Shown in pieces: positions 9,585-18,669 of a stretch of DNA of 64,000 nucleotides. The stretch's first letter is position 1. Each line of letters opens with the position of its first letter. The stretch comes from Tiliqua scincoides (Eukaryota; Chordata; Lepidosauria; Squamata; Scincidae): assembly GCF_035046505.1 (NCBI RefSeq), contig NC_089821.1, forward strand, positions 8,300,218 to 8,364,217, written 5' to 3'. Below the pieces are notes generated by a model. The model made no database searches and had not been told where the DNA came from. It saw only the letters and a program-made list of their open reading frames with translations. A program made the translations under genes and the position numbers.

Positions 9585-9955
9585 ACATCCTAAGAGCCTT
9601 GCTGGATCAGGCCAAAGGTCCCTCTCGTCCTGCTTCCTGTATCTCACAGTGGCCCAAATGCCTCAGGGAGCACACAAGACCTGTATCTTGGCGCCCTTCC
9701 TTGCATTTGGCATGCTGAGGTAGCCTACTTCTAAAACCAGGAGGTTGCACGTGTCCGTCATGGCTTGTAACCTGTGATGGAGTTTTCCTCCAGAAATCTG
9801 TCCCATCCCCTTTTAAAGGCCTCTAAACCAGACACCATCACCACATCCTGTGGCAAGGAGTTCCACAGTCTAATTGCATGCTGGGTAAATAAATATTTTC
9901 TTTGTCCTAATTCTCCCAAAACTCAATTTTAGTGGATGTCCCCTGGTTCTGGTGC
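9585..9955 (-). mobile_element. Degraded CR1 LINE 3' end
   Basis: From the tail (aggaacatcctaagagcc...) at 9585 the minus-strand order is 3' UTR, then RT C-terminus (tttcctccagaaatctg, ccacatcctgtggcaagg, cccctggttctgg). Many changes relative to the 18.9-kb copy mark it as old. It carries one tail unit only. Confidence 0.8.
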
Positions 9956-10012
9956 CAGCCCAGGGCGCACTTAGGATTGTGCCCTAAGTCTCCAGTCCCA
10001 CTTCAGATATGA

Positions 10013-10315
10013 ACAGCCCGGTCCTATGTAGGATTAGGCTGTTATATGCAACACTTTGCGACAGCAGAAAAGACTTCCGCTGTCATAAAATGACTGCCAT
10101 CACATGAGCTGGCAACACTTCCTGTATGTCTCAGGAACTGCTTACACCTGCCTGCCTCACCAGGGGGTCAGCAATTCCCTGACATGTGCAGGAAGGCTCC
10201 ATCAGTGCGCTAGTTCGCATGTTGCTGGAAGCACTTTTACAGCAGTAGTAAGCATGCAGCGCTGGCGAATGCTTGTTCCACCAGCGCTACAAGCCCATAG
10301 GATTGGGCTGTATGT
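10013..10315. mobile_element. GCCCAATCC-type inverted-repeat element
   Basis: It starts cagcccggtcctatg and ends cataggattgggctg, about 300 bp apart. The inside has imperfect complementarity (tgctggaagcactttta / cagcagaaaagacttccgc). It belongs to the family with terminal (G)GGCCCAATCCTATCC. Confidence 0.6.
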
Positions 10316-10329
10316 GGAGCGCCTCAGTA

Positions 10330-10849
10330 TTGCACCATTTATTTTAAACTTAATTATCACCTTTTGGATCTAAGGCAGGTTGTTCCATACCCTGTCCCAC
10401 AGGTTGGATCCGGCACACAGCCGAATCTGTCCCCTGAGGGAGCAGAACACTCCATTCCACTGGGTAGACCCCTACCGTACTGCCAATTCTCCCCCCCCCC
10501 AAAAAAAAACTGCATGCAGGCCAGCTGCTTCCAAGGCCAGTTGCCCCAGCAGGCTTTGTGCCCGGATTTCTGGCTTGCATGTAGTTTGGGGGAGATTGGT
10601 GACCGAGTAAGGAGGCTCTCTGGCAGAGTGGAGATGAGACTGAAAGTGCCTTCTGATCAGATCCTGAGATGTTCTGAGTCACGGGGAAGCCAAGCGCAGC
10701 CTCCCCACACCTCAGAAGGCCTCTAAGAAGCACTTCCTGGTTCTCTGCAAACTGGAAGTGCCTCTTAGAGGCTTTCTGAGGCATTGGGACACTGCACGGG
10801 GCCTCCCTGTGCCTCAGAACTCCCCCAGTCATGACTGGAAGACACTTCT
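10330..10849. other. Possible pogo/Tigger-like remnant; otherwise unrecognised
   Basis: The part 10640-10849 (cctctaagaagcacttcc / ggaagtgcctcttagagg; tgcctcagaac; gactggaagacacttc) resembles 61290-61450, which lies beside a Tigger-like end. Terminal repeats were not found here. The stretch at 10330-10640 holds a C10A9 run at 10491-10509 and nothing else I can name. Confidence 0.3.
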
Positions 10850-11575
10850 GGACAGAGTGGATAGAGAGATGCTCTTTACACTCTCACATAACACCAGAAC
10901 CAGGGGACATCCGCTAAAATTGAGTGTTGGGAGAGTTAGAACAGACAAAAGAAAATATTTCCTTACTCAGCGTATGGTTGGTCTGCGGAACTCCATGCCA
11001 CAGGATGTGGTGATGGTGTCTGGCCTGGACGACTTTAAAAGGGGATTGGACAAGTTTCTGGAGGATAAATCCCTTACGGGTTTCAAGCCATGATGTGTAT
11101 GCGCAACCTCCTGATTTTAGAAATGGGCTATGTCAGAATGCCAGATGCAAGGGAGGGCACCAGGACGAGGTCTCTTGTTATCTGGTGTGCTCCCTGGGGC
11201 ATTTGGTGGGCCGCTGTGAGATACAGGAAGCTGGACTAGATGGGCCTATGGCCTGATCCAGTGGGGCTGTTCTTATGTTCTTAAACTACAATTCCCAGGA
11301 GGCCTTGCAGGTTTCTTGTTGTTTGGTATGCTCCCTGGGGCATTTGGTGGGCCGCTGTGAGATACAGGAAGCTGGACTAGATGGGCCTATGGCCTGATCC
11401 AGTGGGGCTGTTCTTATGTTCTTAACTACAATTCCCAGGAGGCCTTGCAGGTCTTCTTGTTGTCTGGTGCGCTCCCTGGGGCATTTGGTGGGCCGCTGTG
11501 AGATACAGGAAGCTGGACTAGATGGGCCTATGGCCTGATCCAGTGGGGTTGTTCTTATGTTCTTATGTTCTTGTG
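10850..11575 (+). mobile_element. CR1 LINE 3' end with three tail units
   Basis: The RT C-terminus (10856-11093) runs directly into the 3' UTR and three tail units ending near 11281, 11421 and 11575. The second and third units each begin with AACTACAATTCCCAGGAGG (11283 and 11423) and then rejoin the CR1 tail at the TCTTGTT..CTGGTGTGCTCC segment. This copy shows the plain-strand arrangement: body, first tail, then linker plus tail repeated. Confidence 0.92.
10856..11093 (+). pseudogene. CR1 reverse transcriptase C-terminal fragment
   Basis: The frame reads VDREMLFTLSHNTRTRGHPLK, then LSVGRVRTDKRKYFLTQRMVG, NSMPQDVVMVSGLDDFKRGLDKFLEDKSLTGFKP and a stop. It matches the last ~79 residues of the 18.9-kb copy with several substitutions (for example R for W in LWNS). 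This is the segment after the RT fingers, palm and thumb; no catalytic residues remain. Confidence 0.85.
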
Positions 11576-11705
11576 TCATCTGGATGTCCTCTGTGGCCTC
11601 CCATGGATCTCAGTATCTGTAGGTTTGGTATCGGGGGGGGGGGGGGTTCTGGAAACGGATCCCCTGTGGATAACAAGGTCCAACCTGTAACCTTTCAGCC
11701 AATAT
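11576..11705. mobile_element. Possible pogo/Tigger-like remnant
   Basis: The text ggtttggtatc(G14)ttctggaaacggatcccc, then tgtggataacaaggtcc, resembles the subterminal 'GGTTCC..GGATCCCC..GTGGATA' pattern of Tigger-like elements and the sequence at 38250-38385. The ends are not defined. A G14 run lies at 11633-11646. Confidence 0.35.
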
Positions 11706-12850
11706 TCTTTCTGAAGTATGTTCCAGTGGAATTTAGTTCCTAAATTTCTCAGTCCCTTTTCTGTATAGTACTTACAGGATTATGCAGCCGAAGTACCAGG
11801 AAAAAATGGGGAAGGAGAACCAGAGCAGGCTTTCAATTTTTCAGTGTGATAATGAGAAATCCATTTAGCATCCAGTACTTCAGAAACCATTTTTAGCTGT
11901 GTTCCCCAGGGTCATTCCTTGGCAAACTGTCTTCTCCCCGAACGGCTTGTGTTGTCTCTGTCATTGGCATGGGTTGAATGCATTTAAACTTTTCCAACCT
12001 CTCCGCATGCAGTGCTGGTTGAAATTGTCTTCTCTGCTCACTCAATTTATAAAGTTCACTGAATGAAACCTCTCCCATGAAACGTTGGGCCACATTAAAC
12101 TCAAGCAACATTTTACCGATTCCCTCAACAGATTGAGGTCATAGCTAAAGGGGAAGTCATTCTTAGTGGAGGTTTAAACAGTGTGATAGATGTTCAACAA
12201 GATAGGGCATCTAATCATGAAACCCTAAGAGCTCTACCTGGGACTTGGTTAAAGGTTTGAACACACTGGCATTGATAGATCTATAGAGATTTGTTCATCC
12301 AAGTGAGAAAAACTACTTTTTACACAATTCCACACCTATCGTATTCACAAAGACATTTTTTTTCTGAAAAAAAATGCTTTCTGAATGCATTGGAAGTAAA
12401 AATCGAACTTGTGGTTTATGCAAATTATTTTGTGACACATACAATTATTTTAAAGGTGTGGTTAGATGTGCCCCCAATAGTAAAACAAGAGAGCAGGGGG
12501 GCCAAATGGGTTTCATATAGTGAGCCAAATAGCATTCATCGCACCTGCTGAGGGCTAAAGGTGACATCATTAAGCAGTAAGTGACATCATTAATCAGGTG
12601 ATGGCCAGAAATAAGCACTTTGTTCTCACACAGAAACTCCTTAGCTGCAAATGACAGAAGAGAAAATGTGTAAATCTTGTACATATTTTCAAGATATGAG
12701 AGAGCCCAATTATCAAGCTGGGAGATCCCAATTATAATGGGGAGGGGGATAGAGAAACTACTTCCAGGAGCTGCATCTAGCCCACAGGCCTTACATTTGA
12801 CACCCCTGCAATATAGGTTGAAGAGCTCAGTCTTGCCTAATGAGGAGAAC
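11706..12850. other. Nothing recognised
   Basis: Unique-looking AT-rich sequence. The end of a CAGGGGTGTCAAAC-type hAT element (acatttgacacccctg) is visible at about 12793-12810 without its partner end. Confidence 0.4.
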
Positions 12851-12931
12851 TTAACCCATTTCTGCCCAGCCCGCAGGTGTACACATTTGATCCCCGTTGC
12901 GTATATGCAAAGCTGGGCAAAAATGGTTTAA
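12851..12931. mobile_element. TTAA-flanked miniature element, copy 2
   Basis: It is bounded by TTAA at 12851-12854 and 12928-12931. It starts CCCATTTCTGCCCAGCCC and ends GCTGGGCAAAAATGG. Internally (gtgtacacatttgat, ttgcgtatatgcaa) it is the reverse complement of copy 1 at 7332-7412. Confidence 0.65.
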
Positions 12932-13034
12932 GCTTATGAAAGAGGAAAACATGTAATTCCCCCCCCCCCCAAGAAATAGTATATCAGAAGTAAGCTGCTT
13001 GACATTTTGGGATGCTTTGAAAGTTTGTGTATGA

Positions 13035-13316
13035 CAGGGGTGACCAAATCCTGGTTTGCAAGCCACCTTTGGCTCATCAACATGTATGGCTCATGGAAAA
13101 AAGTTGGCTGAGTTCCTCTTTGCATCACAATTAATATAAACGGAAAATAAGAAATCTCAAACTTTATAATTATTTACCAGGTATAAACTGAGAGTTTACT
13201 GGATTAAAGTGTAAGTTAATGGTCAGTATATATACTTGAGAATTTAAATGCTTTGTAGATATTTTGGCTCTCAGACATTTGAAGTTTATTGTACTCTTAT
13301 GCTAAGCAAGTTTGAT
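13035..13316 (+). mobile_element. hAT-like non-autonomous element, family A copy 2
   Basis: It starts CAGGGGTGACCAAATCC and ends atgctaagcaagtttgatc. It aligns by eye in reverse complement with 1355-1635 through aaaagttggctgag, tttgcatcac..aattaatata and aactttataattatttacc. Confidence 0.6.
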
Positions 13317-13366
13317 CTATGAGGTATTCTCATTACATAAATACATCAGAATTTCATAGAAAAACA

Positions 13367-13420
13367 CAGGAAGGAAGGAAGGAAGGAAGGAAGGAAGGAA
13401 GGAAGGAAGGAAGGAAGGAA
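13367..13420. repeat. (GGAA)n microsatellite
   Basis: About thirteen uninterrupted GGAA units. The open frames over this stretch are repeat artefacts. Confidence 0.97.
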
Positions 13421-13431
13421 ATAGCAAAGTT

Positions 13432-13566
13432 AAAGGTAGTTCTGCCTCCGTTTTGCTCCCACAGCCTGGAATGGTTCCAAAGGAGAGGGGGAGTGACTGT
13501 TTGCATGGCACTTTCGGGGACCTGCAAAACTTGGTGCTTTGCACTCCCTCTAGCTACACCACTGGT
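13432..13566. mobile_element. hAT MITE (CAGTGGCGTAGC family), one end only
   Basis: It holds ctccgttttgctccc, ggaatggttccaaaggag, ctttgcactccc and the end tctagctacaccactgg. The opposite arm is missing or replaced by the neighbouring GGAA tract. Confidence 0.65.
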
Positions 13567-13576
13567 CCAAATCATT

Positions 13577-13578
<2 letters not shown>

Positions 13579-13635
<57 letters not shown>
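13579..13635. repeat. (TA)n microsatellite
   Basis: A run of at least 27 TA units ending in TATATGTA. It abuts the hAT element that starts at 13643. Confidence 0.97.
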
Positions 13636-13639
<4 letters not shown>

Positions 13640-13950
13640 TTGCAGGGCTTTTTTGTAATGGAACGCACTGGAACGGCGTTCCGGCACCTTTTTTCCCCTC
13701 CTCCTTGCCCCCACCTTTTTTCCCCTCCCTGCACAGCCTCCAGCAGGGGGCTCACTCCAGGAGCTTAACTGTGGGTTAAGTCCTACCTGGGACTTTAAAA
13801 AAAAAAGGTAAAAAAAAGAGCCTGCCTGGGACTGAACTTTGAGGAGTTTTGCAGCCTCAACTGGCCCCCCTTTTGGCAACTAGCAACCAACCTTTATATT
13901 TTGCAGCCATGGAGCACCTCCCCACCTAAAAAAAAAAACAAAAACAAAAA

Positions 13951-14031
13951 ATTTATTCTTCATAGGGATTTGAATCCCTAGCCTCTGGCTCCCTAGATCA
14001 GCACTTTAGCCATTGAGCCATAAGAGATCTT
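13951..14031 (-). repeat. tRNA-like segment (SINE head or pseudo-tRNA)
   Basis: On the minus strand there is an A-box-like TGGCTCAATGGC and, about 35 nt on, a B-box-like GGGATTCAAATCCC that could form the T arm. The segment ends in a T/A-rich stretch. It lies inside the hAT element. An intact acceptor stem is not evident, so it is not called as a working tRNA gene. Confidence 0.45.
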
Positions 14032-14302
14032 AGGCCCAAAGTGTCTGGAACTAATACTTAAGGCACTGATGGCCACCAGCTGGGCTCAAGACCTTATATA
14101 TTAGTTCTGAACACTTTAACTATAGGCTTTCCTATAGCCCAATGGAGAGAGTTTCCTATAGCCCAATGGAGCATCTCCCCACCAAAAAAAATGGGGTGTT
14201 TCACTCCAGCTGCAGCAGGAGTGCTTTTGCTATCAGGGAGCTCACACGGGATGGACGTGTGTGTGTGTGCGCGCGCACGCGCGCGCGTGTATAAAAATGG
14301 TT

Positions 14303-14306
<4 letters not shown>

Positions 14307-14343
<37 letters not shown>

Positions 14344-14344
14344 A
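14307..14344. repeat. (TAAA)n microsatellite
   Basis: About nine TAAA units within the right half of the hAT element, preceded by a GT/GC alternating tract at 14256-14290 that could favour left-handed DNA. Confidence 0.95.
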
Positions 14345-14388
14345 AGAAGTTGTGAGTTCCTGCACCTTTTTTATACAAAAAAGCACTG

Positions 14389-14553
14389 TGTATATGTATG
14401 TATGTATGTATTTATATGTATATATGTATGTATGTGTGTATGTATTTATGTATTTATATGTATATATATGTATGTATTTATGTATTTATATGTATATATG
14501 TATGTATATTTATGTATTTATATGTATATAGATGTGTGTGTGTGTGTGTGTTC
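14389..14553. repeat. Compound TATG/TATT/GT microsatellite
   Basis: Interleaved TATG, TATT and TATA units form a higher-order pattern (tatatgtatgtatttatgtatt) repeated about four times, ending in (GT)9. Confidence 0.95.
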
Positions 14554-14567
14554 AAGTATTATAAAAC

Positions 14568-14639
<72 letters not shown>
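14568..14639. repeat. (GATA)n microsatellite
   Basis: About eighteen GATA units without interruption, the longest tetranucleotide array in the window. GATA arrays are common in reptile genomes. Confidence 0.97.
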
Positions 14640-15112
14640 TCCCCATGCTTGTAATGGAGACAAAGCAGCCATTTGAGTAAGTTTCTATTTTTGCAAGTTT
14701 TCCGCACGAATCTCCTGTATTTTAAAATACTTGAACAATAATTACGGCTCACATGTGACAGAACAGAGTAATGAGAGCTGTTGCTGAAGAGTAGTAGACC
14801 AGCATGAGATAACACCTGGTCAGCCGTAATCTGCTTCCTTGCACAATTCACGGGAAATGAATTCACTACCAGCATGAACAAACGGCTCAGAGCCTGTCAG
14901 TCTGTGTTAATATCACTGCACTAGAAGCCACGGATGAAATAAGCGGTGAGTGGGGGACCAAATTGTTACTTGATTTAGAAACAGAATCCGCAGGGAGGGA
15001 AAAGACCAGTTTTGAGGCCCTGGCAACCTTGCGTTCCTCAACACCATTGATGGAAGGACTACTGTTCCTTTCCTTTACAGCATCTGTCCAATCTTTACAT
15101 ACAGAGAAACTT
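14640..15112. other. Unique sequence; possible conserved non-coding DNA
   Basis: There is no repeat match. The part 14690-14900 contains a balanced, non-repetitive AT/GC mix with gtaattacggctcacatgtgac and tcacgggaaatgaattcac-type words. No exon is supported. Confidence 0.25.
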
Positions 15113-15113
15113 T

Positions 15114-15290
15114 GGGCCCAATCCTATCTAACTTTCCAGCACTGATACGGCTGCAAAGCAGCCCTTAGGTAACGCAACAAACATTTCCTTACCTTAGGGA
15201 TGTCTCCATGACTTCCCCCATTGCAGGACGCCGTGCACACCCAGTCAGCATGGCTGCATCAGTGCTGGAAAGATGGATAGGACTGGGCCC
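15114..15290. mobile_element. GGGCCCAATCC-type inverted-repeat element
   Basis: It starts GGGCCCAATCCTATCTAAC and ends ATGGATAGGACTGGGCCC, 177 bp, with tccagcactgatacggctgc mirrored by tggctgcatcagtgctgga. Flanks are TTT and TTC, compatible with a worn 3-bp TTA-type target. It is the same size class as 32128-32306. Confidence 0.75.
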
Positions 15291-15339
15291 TTCATAAGGG
15301 GCATCCATCAAATCGAAAGATCATCTGCTCATATAAAGA

Positions 15340-15566
15340 TTATAGTTACTCTCATTTTTATTGTCCATCCTGCTTCTGAGCAGCTGAGGGCAGTGTTCAT
15401 GTTTCTTTCCCAGGGTTAAAACCCTGAGGTTTTATCCTCACACCAACCTGGTAAGGTAGGTTAGGCTGTGGCTGGTTCTTAGTTAGCCAGGGAGCTACAA
15501 AACCCAGGCAGAATTTGAACCTAGGTCTCCCTGGTCCAACATTTTAATCACTACGCAACACAATTA
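15340..15566 (-). mobile_element. tRNA-derived SINE with MIR/L2-like 3' part
   Basis: On the minus strand the head TGTTGCGTAGTGATTAAAATG, then GACCTAGGTTCAAATTCTG (B box), is followed by the CTTACCAGGTTGGTGTGAGGAT-type core and a pyrimidine-rich end. The 'cagggttgttgtgaggat' type of 3' segment is characteristic of MIR/CORE-SINE relatives that use L2-type LINEs. Confidence 0.7.
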
Positions 15567-15570
15567 GGCT

Positions 15571-16060
15571 TCAGGTGACTCATCAAAAAAAGTAATTCTC
15601 ACCTGTTTGGTGCCATGGCAATCAGTAGGCATTCATACTGTGGTGTGTACTCATCATAGTTATCAAGTAGTAGCAATTGCCTTCAGCTTAATAGCATCAC
15701 CTTCTTCATTTGCCCACCAATATCTTCAGCATTGTGGCTATATACCCACCACTTTCCATTCACTTCTTGCACCTAACAAGGTTGTCACCTCCAAAACTTC
15801 ATCAGCTTTGCGTCGCAGATTACGCAAGAGGGGAATTTTATTCTGCTGCAGCGGGTTCTAGCACAGCTACCCTGAGTGGCATTAATGACTTTGTGTCACC
15901 CTCAGTGGTGGACCTCCCCAGCCCTTGCTATGGGGCTGTGATGGCGCATCTGAGGGATGTCGCCACCCCCATCACACGCAAATCCATCCCCCACTTACCT
16001 TGAGCTCACAGAGCCTCGCGCAACTGCAGGACGCATTGGGGAAGCTTCTCTGAGGTCCCC
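15571..16060. other. Nothing recognised
   Basis: Unique-looking sequence. A cagtggtggacctcc start at about 15905 hints at a worn hAT end, but no partner end was seen. Confidence 0.35.
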
Positions 16061-16075
16061 TTATGCTTTAAACTG

Positions 16076-16220
16076 GTTGGCAACCTTCAGTCTCGAAAGA
16101 CTATGGTAGAAGCCTACAGCACCCGGTATTCCCAGGCGGTCTCCCATCCAAGTACTAACCAGGCCTGACCCTACTTAGCTTCCAAGATCAGATGAGATCG
16201 GGCATGTGCAGGGTAACAGT
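16076..16220 (-). mobile_element. 5S rRNA-derived SINE with 12-bp target duplication
   Basis: The minus strand carries about 100 nt of 5S rRNA sequence (GATCTCATCTGATCTTGGAAG, TTAGTACTTGGATGGGAG, CGCCTGGGAATACCGGGTG) joined to the short tail ACCATAGTCTTTCGAGACT, then GAAGGTTGCCAAC. That tail also ends the LINE at 29.8 and 52.0 kb. TGCTTTAAACTG repeats at 16064-16075 and 16221-16232 as a clean target duplication. The internal 5S promoter region (A box, intermediate element, C box) is largely present. It is not a 5S gene, because the 5' end of 5S is worn and the 3' end is fused to a LINE tail. Confidence 0.93.
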
Positions 16221-16234
16221 TGCTTTAAACTGTT

Positions 16235-16570
16235 CTGGAAAACCAGAAACACAGTTTCCAACCCCGTCAGGAGCCTCACAGAGGCTTCTGCGGGGTCCTA
16301 AAGGCGCACATGGCTCCGTGCCCGATGCATTTACCCCATCAACTAAGTGGGATGTCCACAACTGGGTCACCCTCTCACATGGATCACACTCTATTATGTA
16401 CTGTGAATGTAGGGATACATTTTGGGACTGCTGTGATCAGAAGCAGAAGAAGGCCTATCTGGTCCACGTTCAACATTTTAATCACGATTAAAGCGTGGAA
16501 TGCTGGCATTTAGGAACACTTCACACTCAATATGAAACTGTCTTCCGCTGAGTGAGAGCAAATCAACATA
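16235..16570. other. Nothing recognised
   Basis: I see no shared repeat and no convincing coding content between the 5S-derived SINE and the next hAT relic. Confidence 0.35.
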
Positions 16571-16574
16571 GCTC

Positions 16575-16808
16575 CGTGTTGTTTTCAACATTTTTTTCAC
16601 CTCACGGCACACTGACAAAATGCTAAAATTGTCGAGGCATGGGGTCAGTTTTATGGACAATTAACAAGGCACACCACACTGCTGCTGGGGGGCTCACATC
16701 CCCAAGGGCCCTACTAATATATGACCCTTCCCCAGAATCCCAGGGCATACCCGGGGACCATTCACAGCACCCCAATGTGCCGCTGCAAAGTGTTTTGAAA
16801 ATTGCTGG
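16575..16808. mobile_element. hAT-like element relic (TTTTCAAC-type ends)
   Basis: Left tgttttcaacattttt with cggcacactga, and right gtgccgctgcaaagtg with ttttgaaaattgctgg, mirror each other in the manner of the elements at 43579-43864 and 44921-45145. The terminal CAG was not resolved. Confidence 0.45.
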
Positions 16809-16824
16809 TTCACACAGATCTCAG

Positions 16825-16940
16825 CATCAGATAGTCAAGGTCTGAGACTTTCCCACTCATGCCTGGGGGTGCCAGGGCTTGGACCAGAGACCTTGTGCAT
16901 GCAATGCAAGTGTTTTCCCACTGAGCTATGTCCTTCCCTT
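16825..16940 (-). mobile_element. tRNA-Ala-headed SINE
   Basis: On the minus strand the head reads GGACATAGCTCAGTGGG (A box), a CATTGCATGCACAAG anticodon-arm region compatible with a TGC anticodon, then GGTCCAAGCCCTGGCA (B box) and CACCCCCAGGCATG. Another copy lies at 35655-35775. Head-only copies like this are common for the family. Confidence 0.7.
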
Positions 16941-16977
16941 CTTTATGATTCATGCAACCAGGGTGAAGTCAGGATTG

Positions 16978-17060
16978 TGTGAGATTATTATTTATTTATT
17001 TACAAATCTGTATCCTGCTTTATGTCCCAAGTGGGCATTCAAAGTGGCTTCTTTATTAGC
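16978..17060 (-). mobile_element. L2-type LINE or SINE 3' tail fragment
   Basis: The motif tttatttacaaatctgtatcctgctttatg..caaagtggcttc is the reverse of the GCCACTTTG..AGCAGGATA..AAATAAAT 3' end seen in L2-clade copies here. Confidence 0.55.
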
Positions 17061-17640
17061 ATCTATGAGCACTACGAGCCAGTCTTTGAGTCCCTATCTT
17101 TTGTGTGTGTGTTTTTGCTTCTTATTTTCCACTTTTGCATCATGCTGCAAGACTTTGTGGATGATTTGGAAGCAGGCATTCTGAAGTACAGTAGCAGACA
17201 TGGTGTGAGGGTAGGCTGGTTCCGGGAGGGAGGGGAGGTTGGTTCCCCCCAGGGGCTGGGGGGATTGGGGGAAAGAGGAAGATTTAAGACTTTTGTTGGT
17301 TTGCTTGTTTTTGGCTGCATGAAGCTGTGGGAGGGACCAGAAAGTGGGAGCAGCTAGGACAACAGGAGAGAGGGCTCTTTTACATATATATGTATATATG
17401 TAAGAGCCAGGAGAGGGTTCTTTTGCCTATATATATATAGGCAAGGGAGGGGAGAGAAGGAGGCACCCAAAGGATGGGGAAAGGGGGTTCTTGCAAAAGG
17501 AACAAACAACTTCAGTTTTGTTTTTTGTTTTTGTTTTTTTCTGCACAAGCCAGGTAGGGGTAAAAGGAGGCAGGCAAACAGGGGGACCTTCTTTGCACCT
17601 AGCTGACTAGAGTGCAAATGGGATGGAAAATCAGGGAGTG
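17061..17640. other. Mostly unrecognised; two short TA palindromes
   Basis: Palindromic motifs acatatatatgtatatatgt (17382-17401) and gcctatatatatataggc (17426-17443) sit in purine-rich sequence. The 17200-17640 part may be interior of the GACTC-rich element type seen at 50.5 and 55.6 kb, but I could not show this firmly. Confidence 0.3.
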
Positions 17641-17699
17641 ATGTTAAATAACAGCTCCCACCCCCCTACACACCCCACCACCACCTGCCTTATTTCTGT

Positions 17700-17885
17700 G
17701 AAATTTGGCTCAAGGACCTGAGTCAAGTGACTCAAAATGACTCAGGCATGTGACTTAAAAGACTTGGAATTTTTCTCAAGTCAAGTCATTGACTCACGCA
17801 CTATGACTCACAAGTCAAGTGGTGGGTCAGTGACTCACGACTCCACTTGCAACTCAAGCTTAGTGACTTGAGCACATCTCCCCCT
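17700..17885. mobile_element. GACTC-rich DNA element relic
   Basis: Around fifteen copies of TGACTC/GAGTCA/AAGTCA words (for example gtcaagtgactcaaaatgac) in 180 bp match the terminal regions of the elements at 50493-51358 and 55556-56522. The true ends are not resolved. Confidence 0.5.
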
Positions 17886-18425
17886 CTTTCCTACTCCTCA
17901 TGCTCCCTCCATCGTGTGGCTCTTTCCTGAAACAGGAAGCGAGCATGTGAGGAAGGAGAGTTTGCCGCCTCCTCCCCTTGGTCAATCCTCACATGGGGTT
18001 TAAAGTTTAAAGGGAAGACTTTAAATGTTGCATAAGGAAGGAGGAGAGAGACTAGTGAAGCACTCTGTTCTCACGCGGCATTTGAAGTGCAAAGGGATGT
18101 CTCCCCTTTAAACTTTAAACTCCACAAGAGAATAAGGTAGCTAAGTGGAGGATCCAATTCCCACTCACATTTAGCAAATGTGGCTCACGTCCCCAGCAGG
18201 TTGGAGGCAGGTGGCAGCAGTCTGTGTTTGCCCTTTTCCACTTGCTGCCTGGAACAGTCTCCTACGAAGCCTCAGTGAAATCATCTCCCTTATTACCTTT
18301 AAGTCTCTCCCCAAACCTCACCTTTTTCAGTGCCCTGGTTTCCATGTTGCACTGCAAAAAAGTCTATTTTATTAATAATGACACATTTTGCACAGGCCTT
18401 TCGCTTAATTTACTTTTTTAATAAT
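17886..18425. other. Nothing recognised
   Basis: An imperfect inverted pair (tttaaagtttaaagggaag at 18000, cctttaaactttaaac at 18107) brackets about 100 bp and may be a small foldback element. There is no coding signal. Confidence 0.3.
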
Positions 18426-18431
18426 AATAAC

Positions 18432-18530
18432 AACAACTAGGTATTTATATACCGCCTTTCTGATCATCAGACTACTCTTCTGACTTTATTCAAGGCGGTT
18501 TACATAGGCACGTGTTTCTAAATCCCTCAA
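18432..18530 (-). mobile_element. L2-type LINE or SINE 3' tail fragment
   Basis: It contains tatttatataccgcctttctg..caaggcggtttacat, the reverse complement of the TGTAAACCGCCTTG..AAAGGCGGTATATAAATA end common to L2-clade tails and their SINEs. Confidence 0.65.
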
Positions 18531-18669
18531 GGGGATTTTTACAATCATAGAGGATCTTTCTTTCTAGAACCAACAACATTTCAGAATGGATCTTCCTGGT
18601 TTGGTCACACTTCTGGCCTCCGGTTCTCCCACGCAGGCTGGCAAGCAGCTCCATCTCTCACATGGAGGG

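Larger units (their letters stand above)
13643..14388. mobile_element. hAT element with CAGGGCTTTTTTGTA ends
   Basis: The left end CAGGGCTTTTTTGTA and right end TACAAAAAAGCACTG are inverted repeats with one or two mismatches. Flanks tgtatttg (13635-13642) and tgtatatg (14389-14396) differ at one position, consistent with an 8-bp duplication. The subterminal gttccggcacctttttt on the left is mirrored by gttcctgcacctttttt on the right. The inside holds a tRNA-like segment and two simple repeats, and no transposase is visible. Confidence 0.8.

Noticed and set aside
13319-13768. Open frames across the GGAA and TA repeats
   Set aside because: Composition is dictated by the microsatellites (GRKE and YI repeats).
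13951-14031. Functional tRNA gene
   Set aside because: B-box and A-box-like blocks exist but a matching acceptor stem does not, and it lies inside a transposon.
16076-16220. 5S rRNA gene
   Set aside because: The 5S part lacks an intact 5' end, is joined to a LINE tail and is bracketed by a target duplication, so it is a SINE.
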